From the NCBI RefSeq assembly GCF_040802235.1, contig NC_133167.1:97636001-97700000 (forward strand): a stretch of DNA of 64,000 nucleotides, in the 5' to 3' direction. The translations under genes and the position numbers were made by a program. Below, piece after piece: positions 11,146 through 21,163 of this stretch; position 1 is the first letter of the stretch, and each line of letters opens with the position of its first letter. The notes under the pieces are model-generated. The model did no database searches and was not told where the DNA came from. It saw only the letters and a program-made list of their open reading frames with translations. This DNA comes from Manis javanica. Its lineage: Eukaryota > Chordata > Mammalia > Pholidota > Manidae.

Positions 11146-12849
11146 TTCTAAGTACTCTCTCTGAACACAATAAGACTTCCCTGGCCACCTGACCTTCCTC
11201 TAGCTTATTCAGCTAGACTAGACATTCTCCTGTGTATTTATTTCTCTTATATCATAATTACTATATTGGGTACTGGAGTCTCTCCCCTCACTAAAAACAA
11301 ATCAGGGATTTGTTTTTCTATTTCTATACCCACAGCATCCAGCATATACATACCATACCATACAGTGGAAACTCAGGAATATTTATTGTTCATGAAACAA
11401 TAAAATTCCCTATCCATAGTAGCACATAATATGAAGATTCAAACTTGATAACTCTATCAAACTAGGTAACTTACATAAAGTGCTTATGATAGGGCTCAAT
11501 ACAGAGAAGATAATGCAATAAATTTTAGTTTCCTTCTGTCTTGGTTTTGAAGAGAGCAAGGCAACAATATATACATAGTTAATTAATAAAGTTTTATAAA
11601 GATATTGCTAAATTAGATGGGGGAGGGAGAAAGTGATTTTTAATAATCCAGAATTATCTGTAAAATGGGGAAGCAGTGAATATGTGTAGGGACAATACCC
11701 TGCTCCTAAAATCACTTTCTAACATTGCCAAATACAGCCACACTTTTAGCAGAACAAAAATTTTACATTCTAATAAAGAAAGGCAACAAAAACTTCTGCT
11801 TTCATCTGTAATGGAAAAGCTTGTAGCAGAACAAAATTGCTACAAAGAAAAACTTGAAAAGTTAGATAAAATTAAAAAGCCTATCTGTATGTAAACTTGG
11901 GGGGCTTACTAAGGCAACCAGGGCTTTAGGGGGCTGGGTCTTGAAGAGAAGAAAGATATCCATAACAAGATAAATGTAAACTATTCTCCCTGTATTTTTT
12001 TTTAGCATAAACTATTCATCAAAGCAAACATACACACAGAAAATGCATAAATCATTAGCATATAGTTCAATACATTTTCTCAAAAGGACTTTTTCTTTTT
12101 GTGTTATGTACATGCTGGTGATGGATTGTTTTCAATTTTTGTATCTCTAAAAATATTTCTGCCTTAGTTTCTGAAAGGTAATTTGCTACATACAGCATCT
12201 GGTTACTCCTCTGTTTTCTCACGTGCATTGTTTTCCAACAAGAAATCTGCTACCATGTCATATAAAATGTTGCTCCTCTGCAGGTAACATTTCCTCTCTC
12301 TTGCTGTGTTTAAAGGAACTAAGTCTGTCCACTCAGGTTATGCTCTCCAGGAAACTGTCTCTGAGATAGTTTTGTGCACAGGTTGTTTACGAGGGAGTGG
12401 TCTGTGATCACCCCCTGCGGAAGGGAACGGAAAGAAGTGGGATTGAGCAAAGGGAGAATCAGGGTGGGGCTGGAGCCACCGTGGTCCTTCAGAGGTATCC
12501 TGCTTTGGGCCAGCATGGCAGGGCCTTACCCCCAGCTCGACTGGTCATTATTTGTGGGCTGCCCCAGGAATGGGGCATCACCCTTGGCAGGTGGTGGCTG
12601 TCTAAAGTTGACAAGACCTCTAAAGGGGCTGACTGCCAGCGGTACAACAAGCAACAGGGCGATAAATTCACCCTTGAAGGGGGACCTGAGGTGTTGCATC
12701 ACCATTTCCACTGCATCTCTGAATACAATCACCTGAGTTATGTGGGGGAGAGCAGAGTCCAGGCAGCCAAGAGAGTGCCTGCCACCTTTTCAGGTACCTT
12801 TTCAGTGGCACAGTAAGAAAAACTATCAGCTGCCTTTTAAAAAAATTGG
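11142..12849. other. intergenic, no gene supported
   Basis: A GC-richer block at about 12320-12815 supports overlapping open frames on both strands (up to 139 codons), but none shows a known domain, conserved motif or splice context. It reads more like an old unclassified repeat than an exon. Confidence 0.45.
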
Positions 12850-13285
12850 CATAATATATGTTTTAACTATTTTTAAGTGTACAGTTCAGAGTTTTTTCCA
12901 TATTCGCAAACTGCAACTCTGTAAACAATTAAACAATAACTCACATTCCCTTCCTCCCCCAGACCCTGGCAACCACATTCCACCCTTTTCTTATCCTCTC
13001 CTAGAGGATAAGACTATTGTAGGTTGGTCATATAAAGTGAATCATTTAGTATATGTCCTTTGGTGTCTGGCTTTTTTTACTTAGTATGATATCTTCGAAG
13101 TTCATCCACATAGTAGCATGTATTAGAATTTCCTTCCTTTTAAAGATGAATATTCCATTGTATGTATGTGCCAAATTTTGTTTACCTGTTCGTCCATAGA
13201 TGAATATTTGGGCTGTTTACACCTTTTAGCTGTTATGAATAATACTGCTATGAACATTGGTGTGCAAGTACATCAGTTGCCATTT
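12850..13285 (-). repeat. old LINE-1 (L1M-type) 3' end, minus strand
   Basis: Carries the familiar reverse L1M text: GTGTACAGTTCAGAG, TTTGTTTACCTGTTCGTCCA, GCTGTTATGAATAATACTGC and ATGAACATTGGTGTGCAAGT. Degenerate, no flanking duplication found. Confidence 0.75.
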
Positions 13286-14620
13286 AACTTTCAGTGACTA
13301 CTGGGTGACAAAAGACAGCAAGAGCCCAAAATATGAACTATGAACGTCAGTTGGGAAGACACTGAGTCAGATTTTGAGTATTTGATCACGCAAACTAAGT
13401 GAGAAAAGCCACTTTGCAAATCAGGTAAATTCTTAAAAAGCATTGTTTGGTTTTTCAAAAGAATAAAAGCCCACAAAAACATCTGAACAATCTCATGTTC
13501 CCTGCACCTCAGCCAAGCTGGATATATGCCATTTCCCAAACACAAGCTGTGCTTTCTGCTTCTGTGTCTTTGCTGATGTTTATTCAGCCTGCAGAAATTC
13601 TCAGAGGATCTATGATAGCCATCTCTGATCTGAGGTCAGGACACAGCAAACTGCCAGTAACTATTTTCCTATTCTAAAGCTATTTTATTTAGTATCTTTT
13701 TATTCTACTGCTGTAGTCGATCTCTATTTATTCCCCTATTCCTCAATTTGTCCTTTAAATGTTACTTTATACCTATTCTAGCCAAGGAGCCTTGTGCATT
13801 CTAGATTAAAGTTCTTATAGTAATTCATTTACCGATGACCAGTTCAGTCTCATCTGTGGTCAGCAGGCAGCCCCAGGCAGCTGCCCTGTACGGCTATCTG
13901 ATGAGATTTGCAGTTGACAATCATTATTCCTTTGTCTTTTCTGATAGCATCTCTATTTTTGTGGCTTCTCCATAACTTTTGGGGAAAATAATTCTGCACT
14001 TCCACTATAGGAGCTAAAGGGCCGAGGTCTTTCCTCACCCCACCAGGGACACCAGTGGACAGTTGGCCGAGGAAATGTGGTGCTTTCTCCAGGGAGTTTG
14101 CAGCTGCTAATCAGGATAGCTAAGATGCACTTAATTTTCACCTTCAAAGAAGACATAGCTTTCTTAGAACTGCATGCTGAGGAAATGGGTCATACTAAGT
14201 AGTACAGCAGAGAAAGAACATTATTCTAACAGTGGGTCTCACGAGGGGAGGCTAGAAGTAAGACCAAGAGAACGAAACTGTCCTGTTAATGAAGACCTTG
14301 GGGTTTTCACAGGTAACCTAAGAGGAAGAGGATGAAAAGGGAGGAGGGAATGAGATACGAATGGGACACAAATGTCAATCATGCCAAGTTTGAGACATTC
14401 TGGGCTAGAGTAAGGCAGAGAAGTAAAGAGCTTAAATTTAACCAAAAGGTATAAGAACTAGGTCAGAGGTCTCCAACTAGTCCCATTTGACATGATCAAT
14501 TTTTCTTTCATCAAACTGCCCATAGAACTAATATAGCGAACAAAGTAGTTAAAATCAGTTCTATTTAGTTATAGGGATATCCCAAAACTAATTTTACATT
14601 CTGCTCGTAGCTGACTTTGT
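13286..14620. other. intergenic, nothing recognised
   Basis: Mixed-composition sequence with short open frames and no domains. No clear repeat family. Confidence 0.45.
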
Positions 14621-14624
14621 GTTT

Positions 14625-14955
14625 TCATCCATCAACATGGATGAATGTCAGAGACATAACACCAAATAAAAAAGTAAGTCAAGTAAGAATATAGTATGAT
14701 ATCATTTATGTAAAGTTTTGAAAACAAGCAAAACTAAACCATATGTTATTTAGGGACATATACATGTAGTTATGTGAAGACAATGAAAGAATTATAACAC
14801 TGACATCATTCAGGGTAGTATTTATGTCTGCAAAGAAGGGGAATGAGAAAACACAGGGAAGTCCTTAAATATATTGATTATATTCTGTTTGTGATTAGGT
14901 AGAGGTTTCTTAAGTGTTTCTTTTATTATTGTATTTTGTAAGTTACATAAACGTC
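14625..14955 (+). repeat. old LINE-1 3' fragment, plus strand
   Basis: Starts CATCAACATGGATGAATGTC and continues with AGTATGATATCATTTATGTA and TTGTATTTTGTAAGTTACAT, the order seen in old L1M 3' ends. Degenerate. Confidence 0.5.
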
Positions 14956-15399
14956 ATCTATTCTCTTGGGATATCAAAAATCACATAATACAAAAATAAA
15001 ATTCAGTTATATAGTGGTCACCGAAGATTTTTCTTTTAAGTGTTATCACCACCTGCAGGTTAAAATGAAGTACTACAAAAACCTTTTTTCAAAGAACCAA
15101 TCAATGAACATCAAAATAACTGCAAAACATTTGGGAAAGAGAGAAGTACAAAAGGCAGGGTTTCTGCTCTATCTACGCTTAAGAATCGTCTGTGGACAAA
15201 GAACATACAGAACACATTAAGGAGAGAAACAATATGGCACAAAATGTTACATTGTAAGTGCCCCCTGGTGTCATAGTATATATCAAATAACAGAAAAAGA
15301 TGCTGTTGTACACAGCCTGACAACTGATTTAGTTGACCACCAGAATCCGACTTCTTGACTTGATTCATTGTGCTTATATCTTAGGCCAGCCCTTAAGTA

Positions 15400-15790
15400 T
15401 TTCATGCCAGTTACCACCTGTTATTTACCTCGGGTCTCCCCTCTCCTACACTCTCCCTAGACTGTTGTAACTATTGGCCCTAGATTAAAGTCTTAAAGTA
15501 ACTACTTCATTTTATCATTGCCTCTTCAAAAACGTCGACTGGCTTTCACACTATCTACGGAATAAGGTCCAAACTCTTCAGATCAACATCTTAGATTTTC
15601 TAGTTTGGCCCCAACCTGTTCAAAATCTTGCTTTCTTCTCCTGTCTTCCCATCTCGCACTCCATATGAATCCTCATCTTCATTCAGTTTGGTTTCTCCAT
15701 TATCCACTGCTTATGCTGGATGTATGATCTGTGTTGGAGGTGTGCACCTCTTCCTTGAACATCATTCTTCCATTTAGATCTCTTTCCTCA
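15400..15790 (+). repeat. possible L2-like fragment
   Basis: Text such as ACGGAATAAGGTCCAAACTC, GGCCCCAACCTGTTCAAAAT and CTTCCTTGAACATC follows the order of mammalian L2 3' sequence in + orientation. Weak. Confidence 0.35.
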
Positions 15791-16364
15791 TCTTTAACAT
15801 CTATGTTAAGTCGTTCTTAAATGTAGAAAACTGAGATGTAGTTTCAATGTATATCTGTCTCATGGAGGCCACTCAAGTTCCCCATCTACATTTCTACCAG
15901 ACTATTGCCCCTAATTTAATCCTACATAGAAATCATGGACCTATCATTATCTTTGAGGCAATATATCAATAATCTTTGTCTGAATTACTTAAGAGTTTAC
16001 TGTCCGTACCATTTATTTGCCATACTCAGACACTACTGATACTAAATGGATTTATTTGCATAAGGCTTGTTTTCTAAATTAGATGGTAGGTTTTGGAGGA
16101 TAATTTTAGTTTTTCTAGTTTTTCTTCTTCACTCTGCTCCCTGTTAAGATCAGTAATACTCACATTTGAATTTGAGCACCCCTTTTAATATAAAAATTTC
16201 TCAGATTCCTCCCACCACCAGGCATAATAGTATTGACATTTTTATGGTCCAAAATTTAAAAAAACATGACTATAAAAAAAGCAGTAGTACTTTTGAATTT
16301 GCTTGAATAGTTTTAATGATGATAGCTTCTACCTGTTTAAAAAAATTTATGTATAAAACAAAAT

Positions 16365-16775
16365 GCTGATGATTATTATGATGACAGCTAATATTTTGGG
16401 ACCTTACCATATGCTAGTAGTTTTTCCCATGCATTTTCTAACTTAATCAAAAAATCCCTCCAAGGAGTCAGTAGAGCTCAGTTTAACTTGGTCTCTCTCA
16501 CTTGGGAGCTGTCAAAACTCTGATTTATTTAACCTCTCATTTGGAACGACTGCAGGATCAATCTCTTTAGGATAGCTGTGAGAATTAAGAAAATCACAAT
16601 AGATGAAATGCATAACCCTGTGCCGTGTACAAAATAACTACTACTTAAAAACAAAATCCCTCTCAGGTAGGCAATATCATTATTTCCACCTCTCATTTTA
16701 TAGATAGGGAAATTTAAGCTCACAAAAGTTGTGTAACTTGCCCAAGATCCGTGGAATAGAATGGGGCCTAAGGCA
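16365..16775 (-). repeat. MIR SINE, split by a second MIR
   Basis: The left half (about 16365-16460, GATGACAGCTAATATTTTGG to TTCTAACTTAATC) and the right half (16653-16775, CAGGTAGGCAATATCATTAT to TAACTTGCCCAAGATC) are consecutive parts of one reverse-oriented MIR. They are separated by the insertion at 16461-16652. Confidence 0.7.
16461..16652 (+). mobile_element. MIR inserted into an older MIR, with 10-bp duplication
   Basis: The insert reads as a + strand MIR (AACCTCTCATTTGG, GTGAGAATTAAGAAAATCAC, CCCTGTGCCGTGTAC). It is flanked by the perfect direct repeat AAAATCCCTC at 16451-16460 and 16653-16662. Removing the insert and one repeat restores the outer MIR. Confidence 0.7.
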
Positions 16776-17202
16776 CTCCTGGACTACAGTAAGCATCTCC
16801 TGTGGGTTAGTTGCTCTGTGCTCTGAATTCCCACAGCACTATGTTGTCTTACAAAACATAACTTATTTACATCACACCATATTTCTCCATCATTCACTTA
16901 AAATGAGCTCTTGTGGGGACAGGACTGTTTTTATTACCTAAATAATTAGTAACATTAGACACAGAAAGCACTAAAAAATGTGTGAGAAATAAAGTGTTAG
17001 AGATCATTGCAATGAGATTGAACCTGGATACAACAGCAGAAGGAGCTTTCATTTATCTCTATTATGTATGGAGATACATTTCTACCGATTGGTTTAGTGA
17101 ACAATTTGTGTTGGTAATTGAGAACAATTTGTTGTTGGAAACTTCATGTCCATATTTCATTCCTCCTACTCTTTTATTTTGTTTAAAACAAACTTACCCC
17201 AC
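16776..17202. other. intergenic, nothing recognised
   Basis: Short AT-rich interval before the first LTR. No signal. Confidence 0.4.
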
Positions 17203-17592
17203 TGTAGAGAAAATGAAAGTTCCTATGGCCAGGATTCTCCCCTGACCCTGGTCCGCTTGCTCACTACGCACGTGTGGGCAATACGTTGTTACTGACTTTA
17301 TATAGAGCTCTGCCCAGTGATCTGGGCTGCAGGGCTGCAGGAGAGCAGAAGCTGGAGTGGTGGCAGCACGGAGGACAGGCTGAGACGGCTGCAGGGATGA
17401 GAGGCCCAGAAGCAGAGACCTGCTTGCTGCATGCAGACTTGCTGAGGACGATGAGATTCTAGCACCTTACCTGCCACCGTGGGAATAAAGTTGGGTACAA
17501 ACCCTTTCACCCCAAGAACGTTCTGTTGTCATTTTTCAGTCTTGGGGAATCAGGAGTGAGCTTGCCGGTGGCTGAAACCCACCGGCAAGACA
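17203..17592 (+). mobile_element. solo LTR 1 (endogenous retrovirus type)
   Basis: TG...CA ends with a TATA-like TTTATATAGAGCTC and a polyadenylation signal GGAATAAAGTTGGG about 265 bp and 90 bp before the 3' end. The flanking CCCAC/CTCAC would be a 5-bp duplication with one mismatch. No internal retroviral genes, so it is a solo LTR. Closely related to the LTR that follows. Confidence 0.7.
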
Positions 17593-17630
17593 CTCACAAT
17601 TATAATTGTCTGAAAAATAGAATTCCCTTG

Positions 17631-18097
17631 TGTGGATAAAATGAGAGTTCCTGTGGCCAGGATTCTCACCTGGCAGTGGTTGACTGGCTTACTGCACACC
17701 TGTGGGCAATAAATGGCTGTTGTCTCTATAAAAAGAGCTCCGTCCAGTGCTCTGGGCGCAACAGCGCAACATGGTGGCAGAGCTGCAAGGCTGCAGGAGA
17801 GCAGAGCAGGGGCTGGAGTGGTGGCAGCACGGAGGACAGAGGCCCAGAGGACGGCTGTGCGGGACGACTGTGCAGAGAGACCTGGAGGACAGCTGTGAGG
17901 ACAGAGGGGCCCAGAGGCAGAGACTGGCTTGCTGTGTGCAGACTTGCTCTGAGTGGACGGGATTTTAGTGACTGACCTGCCACCTGGAAATAAAGTTGGA
18001 TATAACCCTTTCACCCCAAAAACGTTTTGCTGTCATTTTCTTCGGTCACATTGAACCATTGCGAACTTGCCTGGGGCTGAAACCCATTGGCAAGACA
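17631..18097 (+). mobile_element. solo LTR 2, same family, 5-bp duplication
   Basis: TGTGGATAAAATGAGAGTTCC to GGCAAGACA, with a TATA-like TATAAAAAGAGCTC and AAATAAAGTTGG. Flanked by the exact 5-bp repeat CCTTG (17626-17630 and 18098-18102). It is longer than LTR 1 by about 77 bp, mostly from repeated GGACGGCTGTG/GGACAGCTGTG and CAGAGG units in the middle. No coding region. Confidence 0.8.
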
Positions 18098-18189
18098 CCT
18101 TGCACTCGAGTTGAATTGACTGCTTTTTCAACTTTTCAGGTAGGTACATTGAAGGCCTTAATTATAACTTCATTGCTTTAAAAAAAAGT

Positions 18190-18600
18190 ACTAAATAGGA
18201 GACAGCAGGCCCCAAATGGAGTCACTTGTACTAAACCCCATGCCAGCAAACCAAGACTTAATATATAACCTAACTGCAGTTTCAACCCTCAAGAATATTA
18301 ACTTTATCCAGTCAACCTGGATTTGCCTGGTCACAGTGGTGAGGTAATCCATCTGCCCTGCTAAACCCTTCTGTTCCTGTAGAAAGACCACCTTGCCTGA
18401 AACAATGCATTCTTTGCTAATAATTTACTTTTTCTCACCCCCTTCCCACCTTTAAAAACGTTTCCTTTTCTACAGCTTGATGGAGCTCCTTCATAGTTGC
18501 TAGATGGGAGGCTGCTCGATTCATGAATCATTACTAATAAGGTCAACTCGATCTTCAAATCTATGCAAGTTGAGGTTTGTTTTTTGGAGAATTTGTCAAT
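18190..18600 (+). mobile_element. further LTR-like relic
   Basis: The sequence AGGAGACAGCAGGCCCCAAA, AACTGCAGTTTCAACCCTCA, GTAGAAAGACCACCTTGCCT and GAATCATTACTAATAAGGTC reads like a known mammalian ERVL-class LTR in + orientation. I cannot assign the family with certainty. Confidence 0.45.
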
Positions 18601-18754
18601 TTACTAACCTTTATTAGAGCTGCTGCTGAAAATACATACAAAGGGAATTGAGAAACGACAGTTTTAGAAAAAGTTTCCGCATACTCAATTCTGCTAAAAA
18701 TCATCTAGTTCTTCTAAGGAAAACGTAGAGCATTAATCCAAGGTGGTGTTAATT

Positions 18755-18855
18755 AACATTTTACGACTCTGCAACTAACTAGCTGTGTGACGTTTAGCCA
18801 TTCAACTCCGCGGGATTTATGTCCTCGCGTGTAAAATTAGTCCTGGATTGTAATG
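18755..18855 (+). repeat. MIR SINE fragment next to the promoter
   Basis: GCAACTAACTAGCTGTGTGA followed by CGTTTAGCCATTCAACTC and GTAAAATTAGTCCTGGATTG matches the MIR core in order, immediately upstream of the CpG island. Confidence 0.65.
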
Positions 18856-19059
18856 GCCCTTTTGCTTCTATTCCCACGTGAACACGATATGGGGTAGGCA
18901 GGGAACATAGAGCTTTTCTCTTCCCTCCGGCGCCATCCACAGCGGATACCCGCTATGGCAACAGCAGGGCTCCGCGTCTCTCCCGGCAGCTGCCCGGGAT
19001 CAAGCTACCTCCGCCCTGGCCCGGGCTTCTCGCTCCAGAAGCGGCGCCGGAGGCACAGG

Positions 19060-19078
19060 GCATGCTGGGATTTGTAGT
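19060..19078 (-). promoter_or_regulatory. ZNF143/SBS-like site 1
   Basis: The minus strand reads ACTACAAATCCCAGCATGC, very close to the known ZNF143 (STAF) binding motif ACTACAATTCCCAGCATGC. It lies about 300 bp upstream of exon 1. Confidence 0.7.
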
Positions 19079-19127
19079 CATCGCCCTCGTGGCGGACGCG
19101 AAGGCCCTTATAACTAGGGTGAAGTTG

Positions 19128-19146
19128 GCATTCTGCGTTTTGTAGT
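19128..19146 (-). promoter_or_regulatory. ZNF143/SBS-like site 2
   Basis: The minus strand reads ACTACAAAACGCAGAATGC, a second ZNF143-type match with the same orientation, 68 bp from the first. The centre is less canonical than in site 1. Confidence 0.5.
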
Positions 19147-19213
19147 CTCCGGTCGTTCGTTTGCATAACACAGGCTGGCTAAAGCGCCGGAGGCGCCGCC
19201 GCAGACTCCCGCC

Positions 19214-19225
19214 GGTCACATGACC
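19214..19225. promoter_or_regulatory. 12-bp palindrome GGTCACATGACC (E-box/M-box-like)
   Basis: GGTCACATGACC is a perfect inverted repeat apart from its central CATG-containing core. It carries TCACATGA, the M-box-type core bound by MITF/TFE factors. The factor assignment is an inference from motif similarity only. Confidence 0.4.
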
Positions 19226-19373
19226 CCAGGCCCGCGCGTTGATCGCACTGCGGCGGCAGCCCAGGCGAGCTCTCGCCCCCGCGCGGCGTTGCCGAGGAGA
19301 CGGCGCATGTCCCACGGCGCGTGGCCCCCTCTGCAGTCCCCCCGCCCCTCTTCTCCCACCACAATGAGATCCT

Positions 19374-19383
19374 AAGATGGCGG
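19374..19383 (+). promoter_or_regulatory. YY1-like element AAGATGGCGG
   Basis: AAGATGGCGG matches the core of the YY1 motif found just downstream of start sites in TATA-less housekeeping promoters. Its ATG is also the start of the uORF at 19377. Confidence 0.6.
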
Positions 19384-19418
19384 AGGCTGCGGCGGTTGGT
19401 GCCGAGTGGATAAGGTAG
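19377..19418 (+). other. upstream ORF in PCM1 5'UTR (13 codons)
   Basis: An ATG in strong context (A at -3, G at +4) opens a 13-codon frame (MAEAAAVGAEWIR) that ends at TAG before the exon 1 donor. It overlaps the YY1-like element. If transcription starts upstream of 19377, ribosomes would meet it before the main ATG at 27202, and it could damp translation. If transcription starts inside or after it, it is not in the mRNA. Confidence 0.45.
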
Positions 19419-19562
19419 AAAAGGCGGCCATTGGGCCCTAGGCAGCCAGGGAACTTGTCGACTCTCCCTGCTGCGGTCTCTAAGGGAGAACCGCCGCCGG
19501 TGGCAGGTCGTGGGGGCTGACCGCTACTTCGTCTTTGGCAGGAGTGGCTGCTGCGTGTCCAG

Positions 19563-21096
19563 GTAATGCCTGCGCGTCCCCAGCCCTTGGCAACCGAAGG
19601 TGGCGCGGCGCAGGGGCGGGAGAGCAACGGCTCCGGGACACTTGACCCCGTAGGGCCTGGCCTCGGGCCCACGCCTCCCAGGGGGCGCCCGGGTCTTCTC
19701 GCTGTCTGCTCCACGTCCCCTCGGCAGACAGTCCGCCCCCGTCTCCCGACTCCGGTGAGCCTTTAGGGGCGTGATAGCCCCTCAGAATTCCCCCCCTGGT
19801 CTCCGCGTCCCTCTGTTCCCCCGGGGGAGGTCGCCCTGCGTCCCGGGCTGCCCGGGAATGGGCCTTGCGAGTGGAGGAAGCGGAGCGGGGCTGAGGTTCG
19901 GCTGCCGGGGGCAGGGGATCTAGTAGCCGTAGCAGGGGGCCGTCGTGGCCATAGTCCCCGGGCCGCGCGTCCTCGCCCACGCCCCGCCCCCCAGATTCCA
20001 TCCTGTGGCGCTTTCGATGCCGGAGCGACGCGACGTTTGAGCAGCGGCTTTTCATCTGTCTCGGGTATTCTTAGCGCAGAGGGGCCTGGGGAGGCGAACG
20101 TTCCCGACTTTGGTCGAGGTGGTTTGTACTTGGGAGGGGATTGCTAATTTAATAGTTCTCCCCCGCGCCCCCCTCCCACCTAGTGCTCCCCGCTTCCATC
20201 CCTTACTGCAGGTCCAGTTAGAATGGGCCTAGGATAGGGAAAACTAAACGCCAAACGGGATTCAGGAAACGTTGCTTGCTTTGCAGAAACTAGTGTTAGG
20301 GGATTAGGTAGTAGGCCCCGCTGGGGGGCGGGTCGTCCAAACTTTCCGTACTGCGGCCCACTCCTGAGGAGCTGGCCTTGTCTGAAAAAGAAAAAAACGA
20401 TTCGAGGTCTTGTGTCTTGTGCCCTACGATGGCGGATCGTGTTTTGGCGCTGGAAGGAGCGGGCTTTCCGGGCGTCCCTATTTCACCCCCGCCCCGTAAC
20501 TGCTTTTCGGACTCCGCCTTCTGGTATTCTCTGGTTACTGGAGTGGGTGTTGTGGAGCTTCGGGTGCACCTGCTCCTTTCTCTCCCCATCACCTTCCCGG
20601 TGAGACCCACTGGAAACTATGAGAGTACTGAGTTTTTGAAGGTAAATCTTGTGTTTTACAAGCCCATTATGTTCTTGAGAAGTGGCTAGCTTTCAAATAA
20701 AGGAAGCCTGTTTTTCATCATTGAATATACAAACTTCTTGAATAGTTTTGAGGGGCAGGAAGTTTATGGCTTGATCAATCTGAAGAGCAAACTTGGGCAC
20801 CGATCTTCACATGATAATTACGGTTAACCATTTTTCCTTATATTCCAGAGTAGAAACTGCACTATCACGTTGTTTGGTGGGATCTTAGAAGTTTGGAGGA
20901 TTTAAGTGTTTATGTATATCCCATTGTTTTCCAAAAGGATTAAAGTAACACGAGTTTAAAATATTGATAAATTGTTTTTTTTCTCATCTGTTGATTTTAT
21001 GAACATATTTTAGGTTACAGATACAGTATTTGTTATTCTGTACTTCACAGTGCAAGAATTTACTAAAGTGAGTTTTTCTTTTTAAATTGTAAACAG
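19563..21096 (+). other. PCM1 intron 1
   Basis: GC-rich first half (rest of the CpG island), then AT-rich. No exon or named repeat seen. Confidence 0.55.
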
Positions 21097-21163
21097 GCAA
21101 CCGCTTTAAGTGTGAAGCAAGAAAGGAGCTGTTCCTGAGCTGCAAAAACTAGTTTCTAAACAG
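21097..21163 (+). other. PCM1: probable PCM1 non-coding exon 2 (5'UTR)
   Basis: A 67-nt segment lies between a good acceptor (TTGTAAACAG|GCAACC) and donor (AAACAG|GTAATT). It has no ATG, and its base composition differs from the T-rich flanks. Mammalian PCM1 transcripts carry untranslated sequence before the coding exon, which fits. No expression data were available, so exon status is inferred from splice-site quality. Confidence 0.55.

Larger units (their letters stand above)
19365..19562 (+). other. PCM1: PCM1 non-coding exon 1 (5'UTR), start approximate
   Basis: This is the GC-rich 5'UTR exon inside the CpG island. The 3' edge is set by the donor CCAG|GTAATG at 19562/19563. The 5' edge is inferred only from the AAGATGGCGG element, which usually sits just downstream of the start site in TATA-less promoters. 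It contains a short uORF at 19377-19418. CAGE or RNA-seq would fix the true start. Confidence 0.6.
18890..20620. promoter_or_regulatory. CpG island over the PCM1 promoter
   Basis: A dense run of CG dinucleotides and GC-rich sequence stands out sharply from the AT-rich flanks. It has no TATA box at a sensible distance from exon 1. It spans the presumed promoter, exon 1 and the start of intron 1, as expected for a broadly expressed gene. Open frames on either strand here look like by-products of high GC. Confidence 0.85.

Noticed and set aside
10945..11188. Open frames with long Tyr-Ile runs
   Set aside because: They are translations of the (TA)n microsatellite.
12374..12816. Open frames of 120 and 139 codons in a GC-richer block
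   Set aside because: No domain, no start context of note, several overlapping frames on both strands. More like an unclassified old repeat.
17550..18014. Open frames on both strands across the LTR pair
   Set aside because: They follow the GC-rich middle of solo LTRs. No retroviral gene similarity was seen.
1..18880. Search for the upstream neighbour FGL1, expected from human gene order
   Set aside because: No fibrinogen-like domain exon was found on either strand. The gene probably lies further left than this window reaches.
18953..20055. Minus-strand open frames of 253 and 191 codons opposite exon 1
   Set aside because: Typical CpG-island by-products: Arg/Pro/Ala/Gly-rich with no domain. 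A divergent transcript is possible but coding is not supported.
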